Made by a program: the position numbers and the translations under genes. Positions 27,230-35,421 of a stretch of DNA of 64,000 nt are shown here, one piece after another. The stretch's first letter is position 1; each line of letters starts with the position of its first letter. The stretch spans positions 62,001-126,000 of the forward strand of contig CANNOC010000001.1 in assembly GCA_947507155.1 (NCBI GenBank). The letters run 5' to 3'. A model generated the notes under the pieces. That model searched no databases. It was not told the origin of the DNA and was given only the letters and a program-made list of their open reading frames with translations. The stretch is from an uncultured Collinsella sp. (GTDB lineage Bacteria > Actinomycetota > Coriobacteriia > Coriobacteriales > Coriobacteriaceae).

Positions 27230-27391
27230 AGCCCAGCGAAAGACCTCCGAAAGACCTCCGCAGGGGCTCTGTTCGGGCAGGGGCGCGAAATGGGCTCAGC
27301 ACAGCCCAGCGAAAGACCTTCGCAGGGGCTTTGTTCGGACAGGGGCGCGAAAAGGTCTCAGAACAGCCCACCGAAAGACCTCGAAAAGCCC
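27230..27391. repeat. imperfect tandem repeat, about 61-73 bp unit, 2.4 copies
   Basis: Units starting AGCCCAGCGAAAGACCT lie at 27230, 27303 and 27364 (the last partial). The first unit holds an extra 12-base duplication. The stretch 27161-27456 has no convincing gene. Confidence 0.7.
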
Positions 27392-27456
27392 TTCAAAGGT
27401 CGGTGCGCTGTTGCTGATCCTGTTTCGCGGTATTCCGGAGCATCTGGGCAAAAATA

Positions 27457-27489
27457 AAGGGGAGCACCCGTTATACGGATGCTCCCCTT
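27457..27489 (-). terminator. terminator of the secreted-protein gene
   Basis: A 14-bp stem with one mismatch (27457-27470 with 27476-27489, loop TTATA). On the minus strand it is followed by TTTATTTTT. Confidence 0.88.
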
Positions 27490-27566
27490 GTTCGGGAAAC
27501 GGACACGTGCCGTGATGATGTCGTCGTTACTGACGAGCACTCGCATTCCGCTATGCGGGAGCGGTG

Positions 27567-28712
27567 CTACTGGCGAGCACCACACGAACTGCAATACACG
27601 TAGTCCACGTAAGATTCGGTTTGCCAGGTGCCGTGGTCTTCCTTGTGGGAACCAGTCTGAACCGTCTGGGTCTCGTAAACAGCCTCGGTACGGTAGTTTT
27701 CAGGCACACCCTGCATAATCAACGCACGGGCGTGGGCCTTGGCGTCGTTGATGTCGGTAGTGGCATAGCCGTCGTAAGAGAAGATGTACTTGTTGCCTAC
27801 GACGACCTGCTGAGTGCCGTAGTCGGGCACGTCGACCCAGTTGCTCACCCAGACATTGCGGGTAGCCGTATGGTTCACCCAAGTGTGCGTATGGGCGGGC
27901 TTGGAAGGCTGGCTGGACTGAGAAGGCTTGCTTGAGGACGAACCAGAATTGCCAGAGTTCGAAGAACCGTTGCTGGAAGGCTGGGAACCAGCGTTGCCGT
28001 CAGTCTTAGCGTTGTTGTCATTCTTGGTAGACGGGGTCGTCTGTGCAGGCTTGTCGTTGACATCGACGTCCTTGTCGGCGTCAGTCGCCTCCTGCTTGGT
28101 CTTGTCGCTCGCGTTCGGGTTCTTGGCGACGTTGCCGTCGAGCTTGTCGAGGATGCCCGTGCCGGCGTCGCCCTTCAGGGTCTCGTCACCCTTCTTGATG
28201 GCGTCCTTGGTCTTGTTGACGATGTCTGCGAGCATGTCGTCGGTGACCTTGTCGGCGGGAATCTGCGCCATAGGGCAGTTGACGGCAGGTGCGGTCTTCG
28301 CGTCGGCGTCGACGGTGATGTCGACGGGAGCGCCCGTGTCGTAGATGTCGAATGCGGAACCGTCGGAGTTGACTGGGCTGACGAAGCTCACGGTGTAGTC
28401 GCCCTCGGCGAGTTCGACCGTGGAAGTGCCCTTGTTGCCCTCGGCATCGGGGGTCACCGCGTGGTAGAAGTCCACATCGTTGCCCTCGATATGGGCGATG
28501 GCGGGCGTGGAGTTCTCGTCCCAGCCGTGGTCGGCCGTGACGCTGAGGGCCACATCGACAGTTCTTGACTCCTGCTGCTCTGGTTGTTGCTCGGACGTTG
28601 CGAACGCCCCACTTGCCACGGCTATCGCAACAACGATCGCAACAACGATCGCAGCGGCTATCGCTGCGGCTTGGGGCTTATGCGAGCGCGCCCACTGGGA
28701 TAATCCGTTCAT
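27567..28712 (-). CDS. secreted or membrane-anchored protein with Ser/Asn linker and C-terminal CxxC domain
   Basis: A 381-residue protein with a hydrophobic N-terminal helix (residues 13-38) that serves as signal or anchor. Residues 45-145 look like a beta-rich domain with a TVDITVDADAK segment. A low-complexity Ser/Asn/Lys/Pro linker (about 205-270) follows. The C-terminal 110 residues are rich in Trp, Tyr and His and end in CSSCGARQ, a zinc-ribbon-like pair. It has no LPxTG signal. GGGGATGG stands before the ATG. It probably acts at the cell surface. A role in host attachment or superinfection exclusion would fit a mobile element but is a guess. Confidence 0.75.
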   Translation of the reverse strand: MNGLSQWARSHKPQAAAIAAAIVVAIVVAIAVASGAFATSEQQPEQQESRTVDVALSVTADHGWDENSTPAIAHIEGNDVDFYHAVTPDAEGNKGTSTVELAEGDYTVSFVSPVNSDGSAFDIYDTGAPVDITVDADAKTAPAVNCPMAQIPADKVTDDMLADIVNKTKDAIKKGDETLKGDAGTGILDKLDGNVAKNPNASDKTKQEATDADKDVDVNDKPAQTTPSTKNDNNAKTDGNAGSQPSSNGSSNSGNSGSSSSKPSQSSQPSKPAHTHTWVNHTATRNVWVSNWVDVPDYGTQQVVVGNKYIFSYDGYATTDINDAKAHARALIMQGVPENYRTEAVYETQTVQTGSHKEDHGTWQTESYVDYVYCSSCGARQ

Positions 28713-28775
28713 TATCCATCCCCTTTTCTTTCATGGTGGTTTCGAGTTACCTCGTTATGTCAACCGCGTCATTAC

Positions 28776-29573
28776 CTAGCGCTTTCCCATCGCGCGAGCC
28801 ATCCAGTCGAGGTTGCCGCTCGCACTGGCGGTGTTCGCGTTTATCTGCTGAGCCTGATTGAGAATCTGCCCCTGCATGAACAGATTGCCTATTTGCAGCA
28901 TGTTGCCGATGCGCTGCTGGTTGAGAATCTGCTGCTGGCCCGCTTCCATGCGGCGCTGGTGCATCTCGGTCTCATAGAGGTTGACCATCTCCTGCACGGT
29001 GGTGGCGCGATGGTTGCGCACGGCGGCAAGGAAGAAATCCACGGCTTCGATGCTGTCGTAATCCATGGGGTACCACGGGGCGACCTGCGAAGCCCATTGC
29101 TGCTGTACGGCGAAAATCTCCTGCTTGGTTTGCTCGATGCTCTGGGCTAGGGCCTGGTTGTTGGCTTCAACTCGTTGGTTGCTTTGGTCAATCGCGGCAT
29201 TTCTCTGGGAGCGGCTTTTGTCCGCCGTCTTCGCTATGACCTTGTATAGAATCGCGCCGATGATAGCTGAGACGATGAGGTTCACGATATTCCAGACCGC
29301 CAATTGAAGCTCCGTGCCTCCCATCGAGAAGAACGGAAGGGTAGGGAGATACGTTATTGCCTTAAGTGGCGTGCTCGTGATAAGCGTGAACGCGATAAGG
29401 AAGCCCCCGATTGCATAGAGAACAGGGTGCCTTTTAGTCTTCTTTTCCGTCTTGGCGGCAAACTGAGTGGTGAGCTGGTTGATGCGTTGCTGAAGACTGA
29501 CCACGCGGTGCATCAGGTTATGAGCGATTGTGATACCCGATAGCAGGTTTTCCTGCTCGTTCATTGGCGTCAT
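28776..29573 (-). CDS. coiled-coil membrane protein
   Basis: A 265-residue protein with a polar N-terminus (coiled-coil-like, residues 10-45) and two hydrophobic segments (about 50-72 and 88-112). A long Gln/Asn-rich helical tail follows, containing QSNQRVEANNQALAQSIEQTKQEI. GGAGG stands seven bases before the ATG at 29573. It precedes the secreted-protein gene by 63 bases on the same strand, so the two likely form an operon and may interact at the membrane. I do not recognise a family. It is divergent from the XRE regulator. Confidence 0.72.
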   Translation of the reverse strand: MTPMNEQENLLSGITIAHNLMHRVVSLQQRINQLTTQFAAKTEKKTKRHPVLYAIGGFLIAFTLITSTPLKAITYLPTLPFFSMGGTELQLAVWNIVNLIVSAIIGAILYKVIAKTADKSRSQRNAAIDQSNQRVEANNQALAQSIEQTKQEIFAVQQQWASQVAPWYPMDYDSIEAVDFFLAAVRNHRATTVQEMVNLYETEMHQRRMEAGQQQILNQQRIGNMLQIGNLFMQGQILNQAQQINANTASASGNLDWMARAMGKR

Positions 29574-29738
29574 CGCATTACCTCCTGTTTTTTTGACTCA
29601 CTAACGCTCTCGCCTCGTTCGTAAGAATGAGGTCTCAAACATTAACTGCATGCATGAAATACAGCCTTTCCAGTTTATTATATTTGAGGCTAATCGCCCA
29701 TACGATTCAAGGCAACTTGATTTTGACGGGCGGTTAAA

Positions 29739-30074
29739 ATGAAATACTTCGACATAGGACAGCGCATCAGGCGTTACCGCAAAGCCTGCGGGCTGTCGCA
29801 GGAGGCGCTCGCGCAAAAAGTTGGAATATCGGTAACGCACATGAGCCACATCGAAACGGGCAACACCAAGCTGAGCTTGCCCGTGCTCGCAAAGATTGCA
29901 GAGGAGCTGTCGGTAGGCACCGACGCTTTGCTCAGTGACGCCCCAAAACCCGACAAGGCGAAGCTTTCCGCCGAGGTGCAAGAGATTCTTGATTCATTCG
30001 AGATTGACGAGTTGCCCGTTGCGGTTGAGGTGCTCCGAGCGCTCAGAGATAGCCTGGCGAAACGCAGGGTCTAA
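29739..30074 (+). CDS. XRE-family helix-turn-helix regulator
   Basis: A 111-residue regulator with a Cro/CI-type helix-turn-helix at residues 7-60 (LSQEALAQKVGISVTHMSHIETG) and a short helical tail for dimerisation. It is divergent from the membrane-protein operon across a 165-bp AT-rich gap that holds a TATAAT box on the minus strand at 29677-29682. It probably represses that operon or controls excision and replication of the element. No strong ribosome-binding site is seen before the ATG at 29739. Confidence 0.87.
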   Translation: MKYFDIGQRIRRYRKACGLSQEALAQKVGISVTHMSHIETGNTKLSLPVLAKIAEELSVGTDALLSDAPKPDKAKLSAEVQEILDSFEIDELPVAVEVLRALRDSLAKRRV

Positions 30075-30083
30075 GGCTTTTTT

Positions 30084-30111
30084 CGCTCATACATATTACC
30101 ATACAGATTAC
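30084..30111. repeat. 28-bp direct repeat, right copy
   Basis: Identical to 21719-21746. It lies 73 bases before the second tRNA fragment and marks the right end of the first element. Confidence 0.85.
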
Positions 30112-30142
30112 TTTGGGCATTTTTGCCCCAAGGCAACGAAAA

Positions 30143-30172
30143 AGCCCTGAACCGTTTTACCAGTTCAGGGCT
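30143..30172 (-). terminator. hairpin downstream of the second tRNA fragment
   Basis: A perfect 10-bp stem (30143-30152 with 30163-30172). The A run before it gives T residues on the minus strand, as expected after a tRNA 3' end. Confidence 0.7.
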
Positions 30173-30179
30173 GAAATTT

Positions 30180-30224
<45 letters not shown>

Positions 30225-30300
30225 GTCGCTACGACGTTGTTTCATTCAGACATTTCGACCCAAATTCGACCCACAACGAGCTTGAAAGCGGTCAGGCGGA

Positions 30301-30352
30301 GCATTACCCTTGGGGTGTGACCCCACGCAGGGCCCACCACCAAGGGTAATGC
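30301..30352. repeat. inverted repeat with 13-bp arms
   Basis: GCATTACCCTTGG (30301-30313) pairs perfectly with 30340-30352. It lies in the gene-free stretch between the tRNA fragment and the integrase remnant. The function is unknown. Confidence 0.75.
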
Positions 30353-30425
30353 CCACCCGCCCCAGCCCTTTGCGCCATTCCGCGCAACCGAGCGCGATTC
30401 TCAGGCACTTCAGGCAAGGAACACG

Positions 30426-31340
30426 ATGAACGACCGACCTCTCGTCATAGGCAAAGGAACGAAGCAACGCCGCGACAAATACACGTGGCGCTACCGTCAC
30501 AGCCTCGGCAAGGATCCGGTCACGGGCAAATACCGCTATTCGCCGTGGCAGACCATACATACCACCAAAAGCCGAGAGGTCGACGCCGCACTCGAAGCCT
30601 ACAAGGCAGAACTCAACAGCGGCACCTACGTCCAAAAATCGAGGGACACCGTCGGCTCGTACGCAAAAAAGTTCCACGACAACCGCGAAGGAACCATCAC
30701 GCCGCTCGCCTACTCGACATCCTACTCAATCGAGAACCGGACGCGCACATCACATGCGTGATGCTCATGCTCGACACCGACATGAGAAGGGCAGAAGCCC
30801 TCGGGATGACGTGGTCCGATGTCTCCGTCGAGAACAGAAGCATCCTCATTGAGCAGCAGTTCGCGGCCGATCGAAGCGTTCGCTCGCCCAAAAGCAAGAA
30901 AAGCGTGCGGAGGATCTCGATAAGCGAGACGCTGACGTCGTATCTCGAATTCTGGAAAAAGGAGCAGGCCCGCGAAATGGAAGCCTTCGGCCTGGAACAA
31001 GTCAAAGGCACTCCGCTCGTCCACTCATTCGAACGAACGAAAGACAGGCATCCCCAAGTCAACTTCATGGACCTGAATGGGTTTTCGCGCTGGTTCAGAA
31101 ACTTCAGCGTCGAGAACGGGTTCGGCAAGTTCGAAGGCGTTCGAACATACCATTATGTGAAGGAAACTGTCGACGGGGAAACGATTTCGAAGCGTTATGA
31201 GCATAAAGAGTGGCTCGAATTGAGGGATTACCTCAGGAAGCATCCCAAGGTTCGCGAGGCGAGGCATATCAGCACATATGAGAGCGAGCACCTTCCTTAC
31301 GGATATTCGGGCCTATCGAGTCACACCGCTACTGCCGCTA
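30426..31340 (+). pseudogene. broken tyrosine integrase
   Basis: The N-terminal part (from the ATG at 30426: RDKYTWRYRHSLGKDPVTGKY, an arm-binding domain) is open to about 30700. The sequence then shifts to another frame, where the catalytic domain resumes (HITCVMLMLDTDMRRAEALGMTW, containing the first catalytic Arg). Most of the core-binding domain is missing. The C-terminal HxLR box and the Tyr are replaced by unrelated sequence after about 31310, so the enzyme is dead. It faces away from the tRNA fragment beside it. This is the remnant of a second element stacked on the first. Confidence 0.8.
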
Positions 31341-31382
31341 CTGCCCGCTACTGCCCGCCAGCTTCCGAACCAGCGGGCGGTA
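31328..31382. repeat. GCTACTGCC microrepeats and hairpin
   Basis: Three near-tandem 9-10 base units of GCTACTGCC(C) run into an inverted repeat (GCTACTGCCCGC with GCGGGCGGTAGC, 11 of 12). This marks the junction where the integrase remnant ends. Confidence 0.65.
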
Positions 31383-31680
31383 GCAGCACCCCGAACATCT
31401 CGCCGACAGCGCAGAGAGTCGTCGACCTGGCGGCCAAGGCCGACATCGAGGACGTGATGCTGTGCGACCTGCCCGGCGTCCTGTCCTTCCTAGGGCTGCC
31501 ACCTGAGACGGAGATGCCGCCGGGCAACAAGGGGAAGACGAAGCTCAAGAAGCTCTACAGGAAGGTGGCGCCGAACAAGGCATACCACTCCGGCGAGCGC
31601 GCCAAGGATTTGATCTCGCACCTCGACATGGCAGAGATCAGGGCATCGGCGCCCGTCCAAGAATTGGGATGCAGTTCAAT
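31383..31680 (+). pseudogene. fragment of an unrecognised gene fused to the integrase remnant
   Basis: In frame with the preceding remnant, about 90 residues look protein-like (RVVDLAAKADIEDVMLCDLPG, then GKTKLKKLYRKVAPNKAYHSGERAKDLISHLDMAE). They lack their own start signal and run into repeat-rich sequence. I do not recognise the family. It may be a piece of another mobile-element gene. Confidence 0.4.
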
Positions 31681-31735
31681 ACGAGCTCGGGGCTCTTTTC
31701 GTCTAGATTGGGGACGCATGGCCGGACGAAAACAA

Positions 31736-31851
31736 TTTGCGTCTGGTAATAAGCGCACGAAAGCGCAATTTACGTCTTAATTTCGGACGCAAATCAAGAC
31801 GAAAACCGTTTACGTCTGCTTTAAATCCGTATGAAAACGGTTTTCGTCTTG
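31736..31851. repeat. nested inverted repeats, AT-rich
   Basis: A perfect 17-bp inverted repeat (31795-31811 with 31835-31851) adjoins another (ATTTGCGTC at 31736-31744 with GACGCAAAT at 31786-31794). It ends 18 bases before the stop of the minus-strand ATPase gene and could terminate it, or be a small insertion. Confidence 0.7.
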
Positions 31852-31868
31852 CAGGGCAGTTGCCGTTT

Positions 31869-32960
31869 CTACAGTTCAACTTCCAGTTCGGCTTTGTGTT
31901 CGCAGAGGTAGTCGCGCATGTAGGGGATGGCAAATGAGACCTTGCCGTACGAAGGAGCCTCGATAATCGATTCTCTTAACAGGCGGCTGCGGACGGAGCT
32001 CACCTGTTGAGGCGTTTTGTTTAGGGCATCGGCAACCATGCTGGTCGAGCTCGTCTGCCCCAAAGATGCCATGCTCAGCAGATAAGCGATGCACGTGGGC
32101 GGAATGCGCTGTAGCGCGGGCCCAATCACCATGGCACAGAAGCGTTCGCGTGCCGTTGCAATGCCGCGCTCGGCTTCTTCTTCTCCAATAATCGGTGTAT
32201 GTGCGCGTCTTGCCAACTGCCATGCGTAGTATCCAACGAGTTGGATCATGAAAGGATAACCTTGCGTTGCCTCGGCAAGTTGGCCGGCAATACCTGGCTG
32301 CAACTCCATGCCAGACGCTTCAATGGTTTCCTCGAGGGAGTACGACACTTCGGTTACTGCCACAGCCTTCAGGTCAAAGGGGAGGGCACGGCGCAAAAAC
32401 GTAAGTGTCTTTCCGTTGATGATGCTTTCAATCATCGAAGGCAGCCCCGCAAAAACAAAGGCGATATCAAGGTCTTCGCCGATAACCTGCTGAATCGCAA
32501 TGGAGAGCGTTCGGACCTCATCGAGCTCTGCGTCTTGAACCTCGTCGAGAGTGATGAGCAGGCCATTTTCATTCTTGGATATTGTCTGTCTCATGGCGTC
32601 GCGTAGCGATGGACCGATTCGCTCAATGTCTATGCTGCCGATGGATATGCCAGCTACGGTGGGCTCAAATCTGGCGTGTTTGGCCTGGAATTTGGGCTGC
32701 AGCTGTTCGAGAATGCGTTGGCAAAGTCCCTCGGTTGCGACCTCTTTTATGACCGTCCAGCCACGGCTTTGCGCCAAACGTGAGCACTCGTCAAGGAGGA
32801 CCGTCTTGCCCGTTCCACGGACGCCGGCTATGCGCATTAGGCGCCCCGGGGCACCAGGCCCGTTGATGAGGCCTTCATTGAATTCTTCGAGTACATCTTC
32901 GCGGCCGATAATCGTGGGGGGTGTTTTACCTGCTGTGGGCTTAAAAGGGTTTGTTTGCAT
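31869..32960 (-). CDS. AAA-type ATPase (archaeal-ATPase-like, STAND family)
   Basis: A 363-residue P-loop ATPase. It has Walker A GVRGTGKT (residues 46-53), Walker B LLITLDE (134-140), a later arginine-rich sensor segment and a C-terminal winged-helix-like region (ALNKTPQQVSSVRSRLLRESII). Proteins of this type occur in gut actinobacteria, often near mobile DNA; the role may be DNA-related or defence-like. The ATG at 32960 has AAAGGTGG upstream. A GTG three codons earlier is possible. Five 10-bp repeats lie just before it. Its origin from the island is likely but not proved. Confidence 0.82.
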   Translation of the reverse strand: MQTNPFKPTAGKTPPTIIGREDVLEEFNEGLINGPGAPGRLMRIAGVRGTGKTVLLDECSRLAQSRGWTVIKEVATEGLCQRILEQLQPKFQAKHARFEPTVAGISIGSIDIERIGPSLRDAMRQTISKNENGLLITLDEVQDAELDEVRTLSIAIQQVIGEDLDIAFVFAGLPSMIESIINGKTLTFLRRALPFDLKAVAVTEVSYSLEETIEASGMELQPGIAGQLAEATQGYPFMIQLVGYYAWQLARRAHTPIIGEEEAERGIATARERFCAMVIGPALQRIPPTCIAYLLSMASLGQTSSTSMVADALNKTPQQVSSVRSRLLRESIIEAPSYGKVSFAIPYMRDYLCEHKAELEVEL

Positions 32961-32978
32961 GTGAGCCACCTTTGCTCA

Positions 32979-33028
32979 AGATATAGCAAGATATAGCAAA
33001 GTATAGTGAGATATAGCAACGTATAGCG
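32979..33028 (-). promoter_or_regulatory. five tandem 10-bp repeats before the ATPase gene
   Basis: Units 32979-32988, 32989-32998, 32999-33008, 33009-33018 and 33019-33028 follow the consensus AGATATAGCA (the third and fifth diverge). The period is one helical turn, so a protein could bind all five on one DNA face. Read on the minus strand they also contain promoter-like TATACT/TATATC boxes. Confidence 0.8.
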
Positions 33029-33168
33029 CTGTTCGCGGGTTCTTACGGTGGTGCTATTTTCCGAATGCCGCGCGGATAAAGCGCTGGGCGAACAGCTTGT
33101 TGGCAACTCACGAGGGCTCGGGGTGCCAATTTGGGGTGCAGTAGTGCTGCGCCACGAAAAGGGCCTAT

Positions 33169-33301
33169 CTACTACGTTTAAGCCGCAGGGGTCAACCATA
33201 GTCGGCTTTTTCGAAAATCGACAAGCTGTCTACCTGCGGTTTTGTTTTCACGGTTTTCGGTATGGCCGAGGCTATCCGTGTTAACGTAGTAGATGGGCCA
33301 C
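33169..33301. repeat. imperfect 130-bp palindrome, MITE-like
   Basis: GGCCTATCTACTACGTTTA near 33169-33188 is matched in inverted form near 33283-33301 (TAACGTAGTAGATGGGCC). Further pairing lies inside around 33180-33250 (AAGCCGCAGG with CCTGCGGTTTT). The remainder of the stretch 33029-33441 shows no gene. Confidence 0.6.
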
Positions 33302-33441
33302 TTTTGTGGCAAGGGGCCGACCTGCGGCTCAGGGTAGCCAAAAAGCCCCGTCCCAAAAAGACTGATTGGGAGCTGGGGCGTGTCGATGCGATAGTATTGC
33401 ATGGTGGTATTCGACTAACCGAGGACTTATCCGAGGGCTTT

Positions 33442-34134
33442 ATGGAACAGCACCAGCATTATCAGAGCCTGCAAGACCAGGCGTACAACGCATTGCGGTC
33501 CAAGATTATCTATGCCGAGCTCAAACCCGGCACGCGTCTTTCGGCGATTGGTCTGGAAAAGGAGACGGGAATCGGGCGCACGCCCATTCGCGAGTCCTTT
33601 GTGCGCCTGCGTGAGCAGGAGCTGGTGGAAACGCGCCCCAAAAGCGGCACCTACGTCTCTAAGATCAGCATGGAACACGCCGAAAACGCCTGCTTCTTGC
33701 GCGAGAAACTCGAGAGAAGCGTGCTTATTAAATGCTGTTCGGCCGCCACGCCCGAGCAAAAGCAGCGGCTCGAGCAGATTCTTGCCGAGTCCGAGTCGCT
33801 CGATCATAGCGAAACGCGTCGCTTTTTCGATCTGGACAACCTGTTCCATGAGACGTGTTTTGAGATTGCCGGTCGCCACATGTTGTGGGATTGGATGAAG
33901 AGCGTCAACACGCATTTTGAGCGATACAACTGGTTGCGTATGGTGTCGCAGGATCTGGATTGGGAGCCGATTCGTCGGCAGCATCGCCGGATTCTCGAGG
34001 CCATTAAGAGGGGCGATACCGACACGGCGAGTTATCTGGCAGAGACGCACCTGCATCTGATGCCCGAGGAGCAGGGCCCGGTTATCGCCTTACATCCCGA
34101 CTATTTTGAGCTGTCCAAAGACTCGGCCATCTAA
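33442..34134 (+). CDS. GntR-family (FCD type) transcriptional regulator
   Basis: A 230-residue regulator. It has an N-terminal winged helix (about residues 8-75) with IGLEKETGIGRTPIRESFVRLREQELVETRPKSGTYVS and a C-terminal FCD domain whose LFHETCFEIAG and QHRRILEAI carry the usual ligand/metal residues. The ATG at 33442 follows GAGGG. The frame is open further upstream to 33262, but that part lies in the palindrome. It stands next to the KDPG aldolase and KDG kinase genes and may regulate them. Confidence 0.88.
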   Translation: MEQHQHYQSLQDQAYNALRSKIIYAELKPGTRLSAIGLEKETGIGRTPIRESFVRLREQELVETRPKSGTYVSKISMEHAENACFLREKLERSVLIKCCSAATPEQKQRLEQILAESESLDHSETRRFFDLDNLFHETCFEIAGRHMLWDWMKSVNTHFERYNWLRMVSQDLDWEPIRRQHRRILEAIKRGDTDTASYLAETHLHLMPEEQGPVIALHPDYFELSKDSAI

Positions 34135-34150
34135 CTCGTTCCCTTCATTG

Positions 34151-34214
34151 GTTGCGGTGAAATAGGGATTGTTTTGCGGCTCTGATGGTGTAAGCAGTCC
34201 GTATTCCATCGCAA
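34151..34214. repeat. 65-bp palindromic repeat, family A copy 3 (diverged)
   Basis: It matches the arms of copies 1 and 2 (GTTGCGGTGAAATA at the left, TCCGTATTCCATCGCAA at the right), but the loop has diverged. It follows the GntR gene. Confidence 0.65.
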
Positions 34215-34242
34215 GTGCCGGGGCACATCGGGGCACGAAAAC

Positions 34243-34307
34243 GCTGCGGCGCCGCTTGGAGGAAAAGACCGGAAGCAAGGGTCCATTCCTCCAGACGGTG
34301 CCGCAGC
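34243..34307. terminator. long stem-loop between convergent genes
   Basis: Outer arms GCTGCGGC (34243-34250) and GCCGCAGC (34300-34307) and inner TGGAGGA/TCCTCCA pairs form an extended stem, with AAAA before it and TTTT after. This suits a bidirectional terminator. The rest of the 34135-34526 gap holds repeat copy 3 and the aldolase terminator. Confidence 0.6.
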
Positions 34308-34475
34308 TGTTTTGATGGTTCGGCTTTTGTCGAAGTGTCTTAGTTGAGTGCGACTGCCAGCCGAGTAGGCAAAGCGGCTCGGGGGCGTGTCGCTTCCGTC
34401 ACGTTCTATCAGCATACAAGACGGTTTTGGTTCTTGCTCGTGATGGAAACGGCGCGCTTCCGAGCCGTTTTAAAA

Positions 34476-34509
34476 GAAAGGGGGCGAGGTCTAGGGCACG
34501 CCCCCTTTC
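34476..34509 (-). terminator. terminator of the KDPG aldolase gene
   Basis: GAAAGGGGGCG (34476-34486) pairs with CGCCCCCTTTC (34499-34509). On the minus strand a TTTTAAAA tract follows. Confidence 0.85.
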
Positions 34510-34526
34510 ACGATAGAGAGCTAAAC

Positions 34527-35168
34527 CTAGCCGCGGACCTTTTTGACGACGTCCATGGCCTCGCGGGCAATCTGCTCGACCTTGGAGAAGTCGCCGTCGG
34601 CAAACAGGGCCGGCTTAACCATCCAGGTGCCACCGCAGGCGATGATGGCGGAGGAGCTCAGGTACTCCTCGACGTTGGCGGTGCTCACGCCGCCGGTGGG
34701 CATAAAGCGGTGACCGACAAACGGAGCGGCGAGGGCCTTGATGGTGTTCAGGCCGCCATACTGGGACGCGGGGAAGAACTTGGTGACCTTGAGGCCCAGG
34801 TTCTCGGCTGCGGTGACCTCGGAGGGGGTCACGGTGCCGGGAAGGACGGGCAGGTCGATGTCGATGCAGTGCTTCACGACGTCCTCGTTGTAACCCGGGG
34901 AGACGATGAACTTGGCACCGGCTGCGCGGGCCTGCTCAACCTGCTCGACGGTCAGGACAGTGCCGGCGCCAACGCACATCTCGGGCTCGGCCTCGGCCAT
35001 AGCGGCGATACACTCGGCGGCGCAGGCGGTGCGGAAGGTGACCTCGGCGGACTTCATGCCAGCTGCCATAAGGGCGTGGGCGAGCGGAGCGGCGTCCTCG
35101 ACCTTGTCGAGCACAACGACCGGCACGATGCCCAGGGACTCAAGCGTGGTGTAGAACTGATCGAACAT
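34527..35168 (-). CDS. eda: KDPG (2-keto-3-deoxy-6-phosphogluconate) aldolase
   Basis: A 213-residue class I aldolase with a TIM-barrel sequence. It has the catalytic Glu42 in SAEVTFRT, the Schiff-base Lys130 in LKVTKFFPAS, and the phosphate-binding PTGGVS. It cleaves KDPG to pyruvate and glyceraldehyde-3-phosphate, and often also 4-hydroxy-2-oxoglutarate. The start at 35168 has GAAAGGAAC upstream. It is downstream of the KDG kinase on the same strand, with about 250 bases and two strong hairpins between them. Confidence 0.93.
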   Translation of the reverse strand: MFDQFYTTLESLGIVPVVVLDKVEDAAPLAHALMAAGMKSAEVTFRTACAAECIAAMAEAEPEMCVGAGTVLTVEQVEQARAAGAKFIVSPGYNEDVVKHCIDIDLPVLPGTVTPSEVTAAENLGLKVTKFFPASQYGGLNTIKALAAPFVGHRFMPTGGVSTANVEEYLSSSAIIACGGTWMVKPALFADGDFSKVEQIAREAMDVVKKVRG

Positions 35169-35316
35169 GATGTTCCTTTCGATGTGTGGCGCGCATGGGC
35201 GCGTGATTGCCAAATGTGCTGGTCAGGAGCCGATTTTGGATTGGTTATCGGAGGCACTGCTTGGGGTTCAAGCAATTCCAAAACCGGCTGCTCGACCAGT
35301 CGTGTAGGGAATGCCA

Positions 35317-35407
35317 GGCAAAACCGGAATGGGACTGGTGGTTTTGCCCGGCCGGAGGAATCGGGGAGCGGGCCGCAGGGGTATGGGATTGGAAAGCTGC
35401 GGCCCGC
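35317..35407. other. two hairpins between kdgK and the aldolase gene
   Basis: Perfect 9-bp (35317-35325 with 35340-35348) and 11-bp (35368-35378 with 35397-35407) stems lie in the gap downstream of kdgK. They may stabilise or trim the upstream message. No T run follows. Confidence 0.6.
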
Positions 35408-35421
35408 GGAATGGAGACGGA

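Larger units (their letters stand above)
21568..30179. mobile_element. integrative element with P4-type primase (satellite-like)
   Basis: The element runs from a tRNA 3' fragment at 21568 to just before a second tRNA-Met 3' fragment at 30180. It has a 28-bp direct repeat near each end (21719-21746 and 30084-30111). Contents are an integrase, an excisionase, a structured non-coding region, a P4-type primase-helicase, two small unknown genes, a secreted protein, a coiled-coil membrane protein and an XRE regulator. No capsid, portal, relaxase or type IV secretion gene is seen. It resembles a phage satellite or a small plasmid-like integrative element. Confidence 0.7.

Noticed and set aside
27183-27515. 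Tandem repeat at 27230-27391 considered as a CRISPR array
   Set aside because: Units are 61-73 bases, imperfect and contiguous, with no unique spacers and no cas genes.
30485-31780. An intact 431-residue protein from the long plus-strand frame
   Set aside because: It joins an integrase catalytic fragment, microrepeats and unrelated sequence; the start of that frame reads the integrase N-terminus out of frame.
32979-33028. The 10-bp repeats considered as CRISPR or recombination sites
   Set aside because: Units are contiguous with no spacers, and they sit at promoter distance from a gene.
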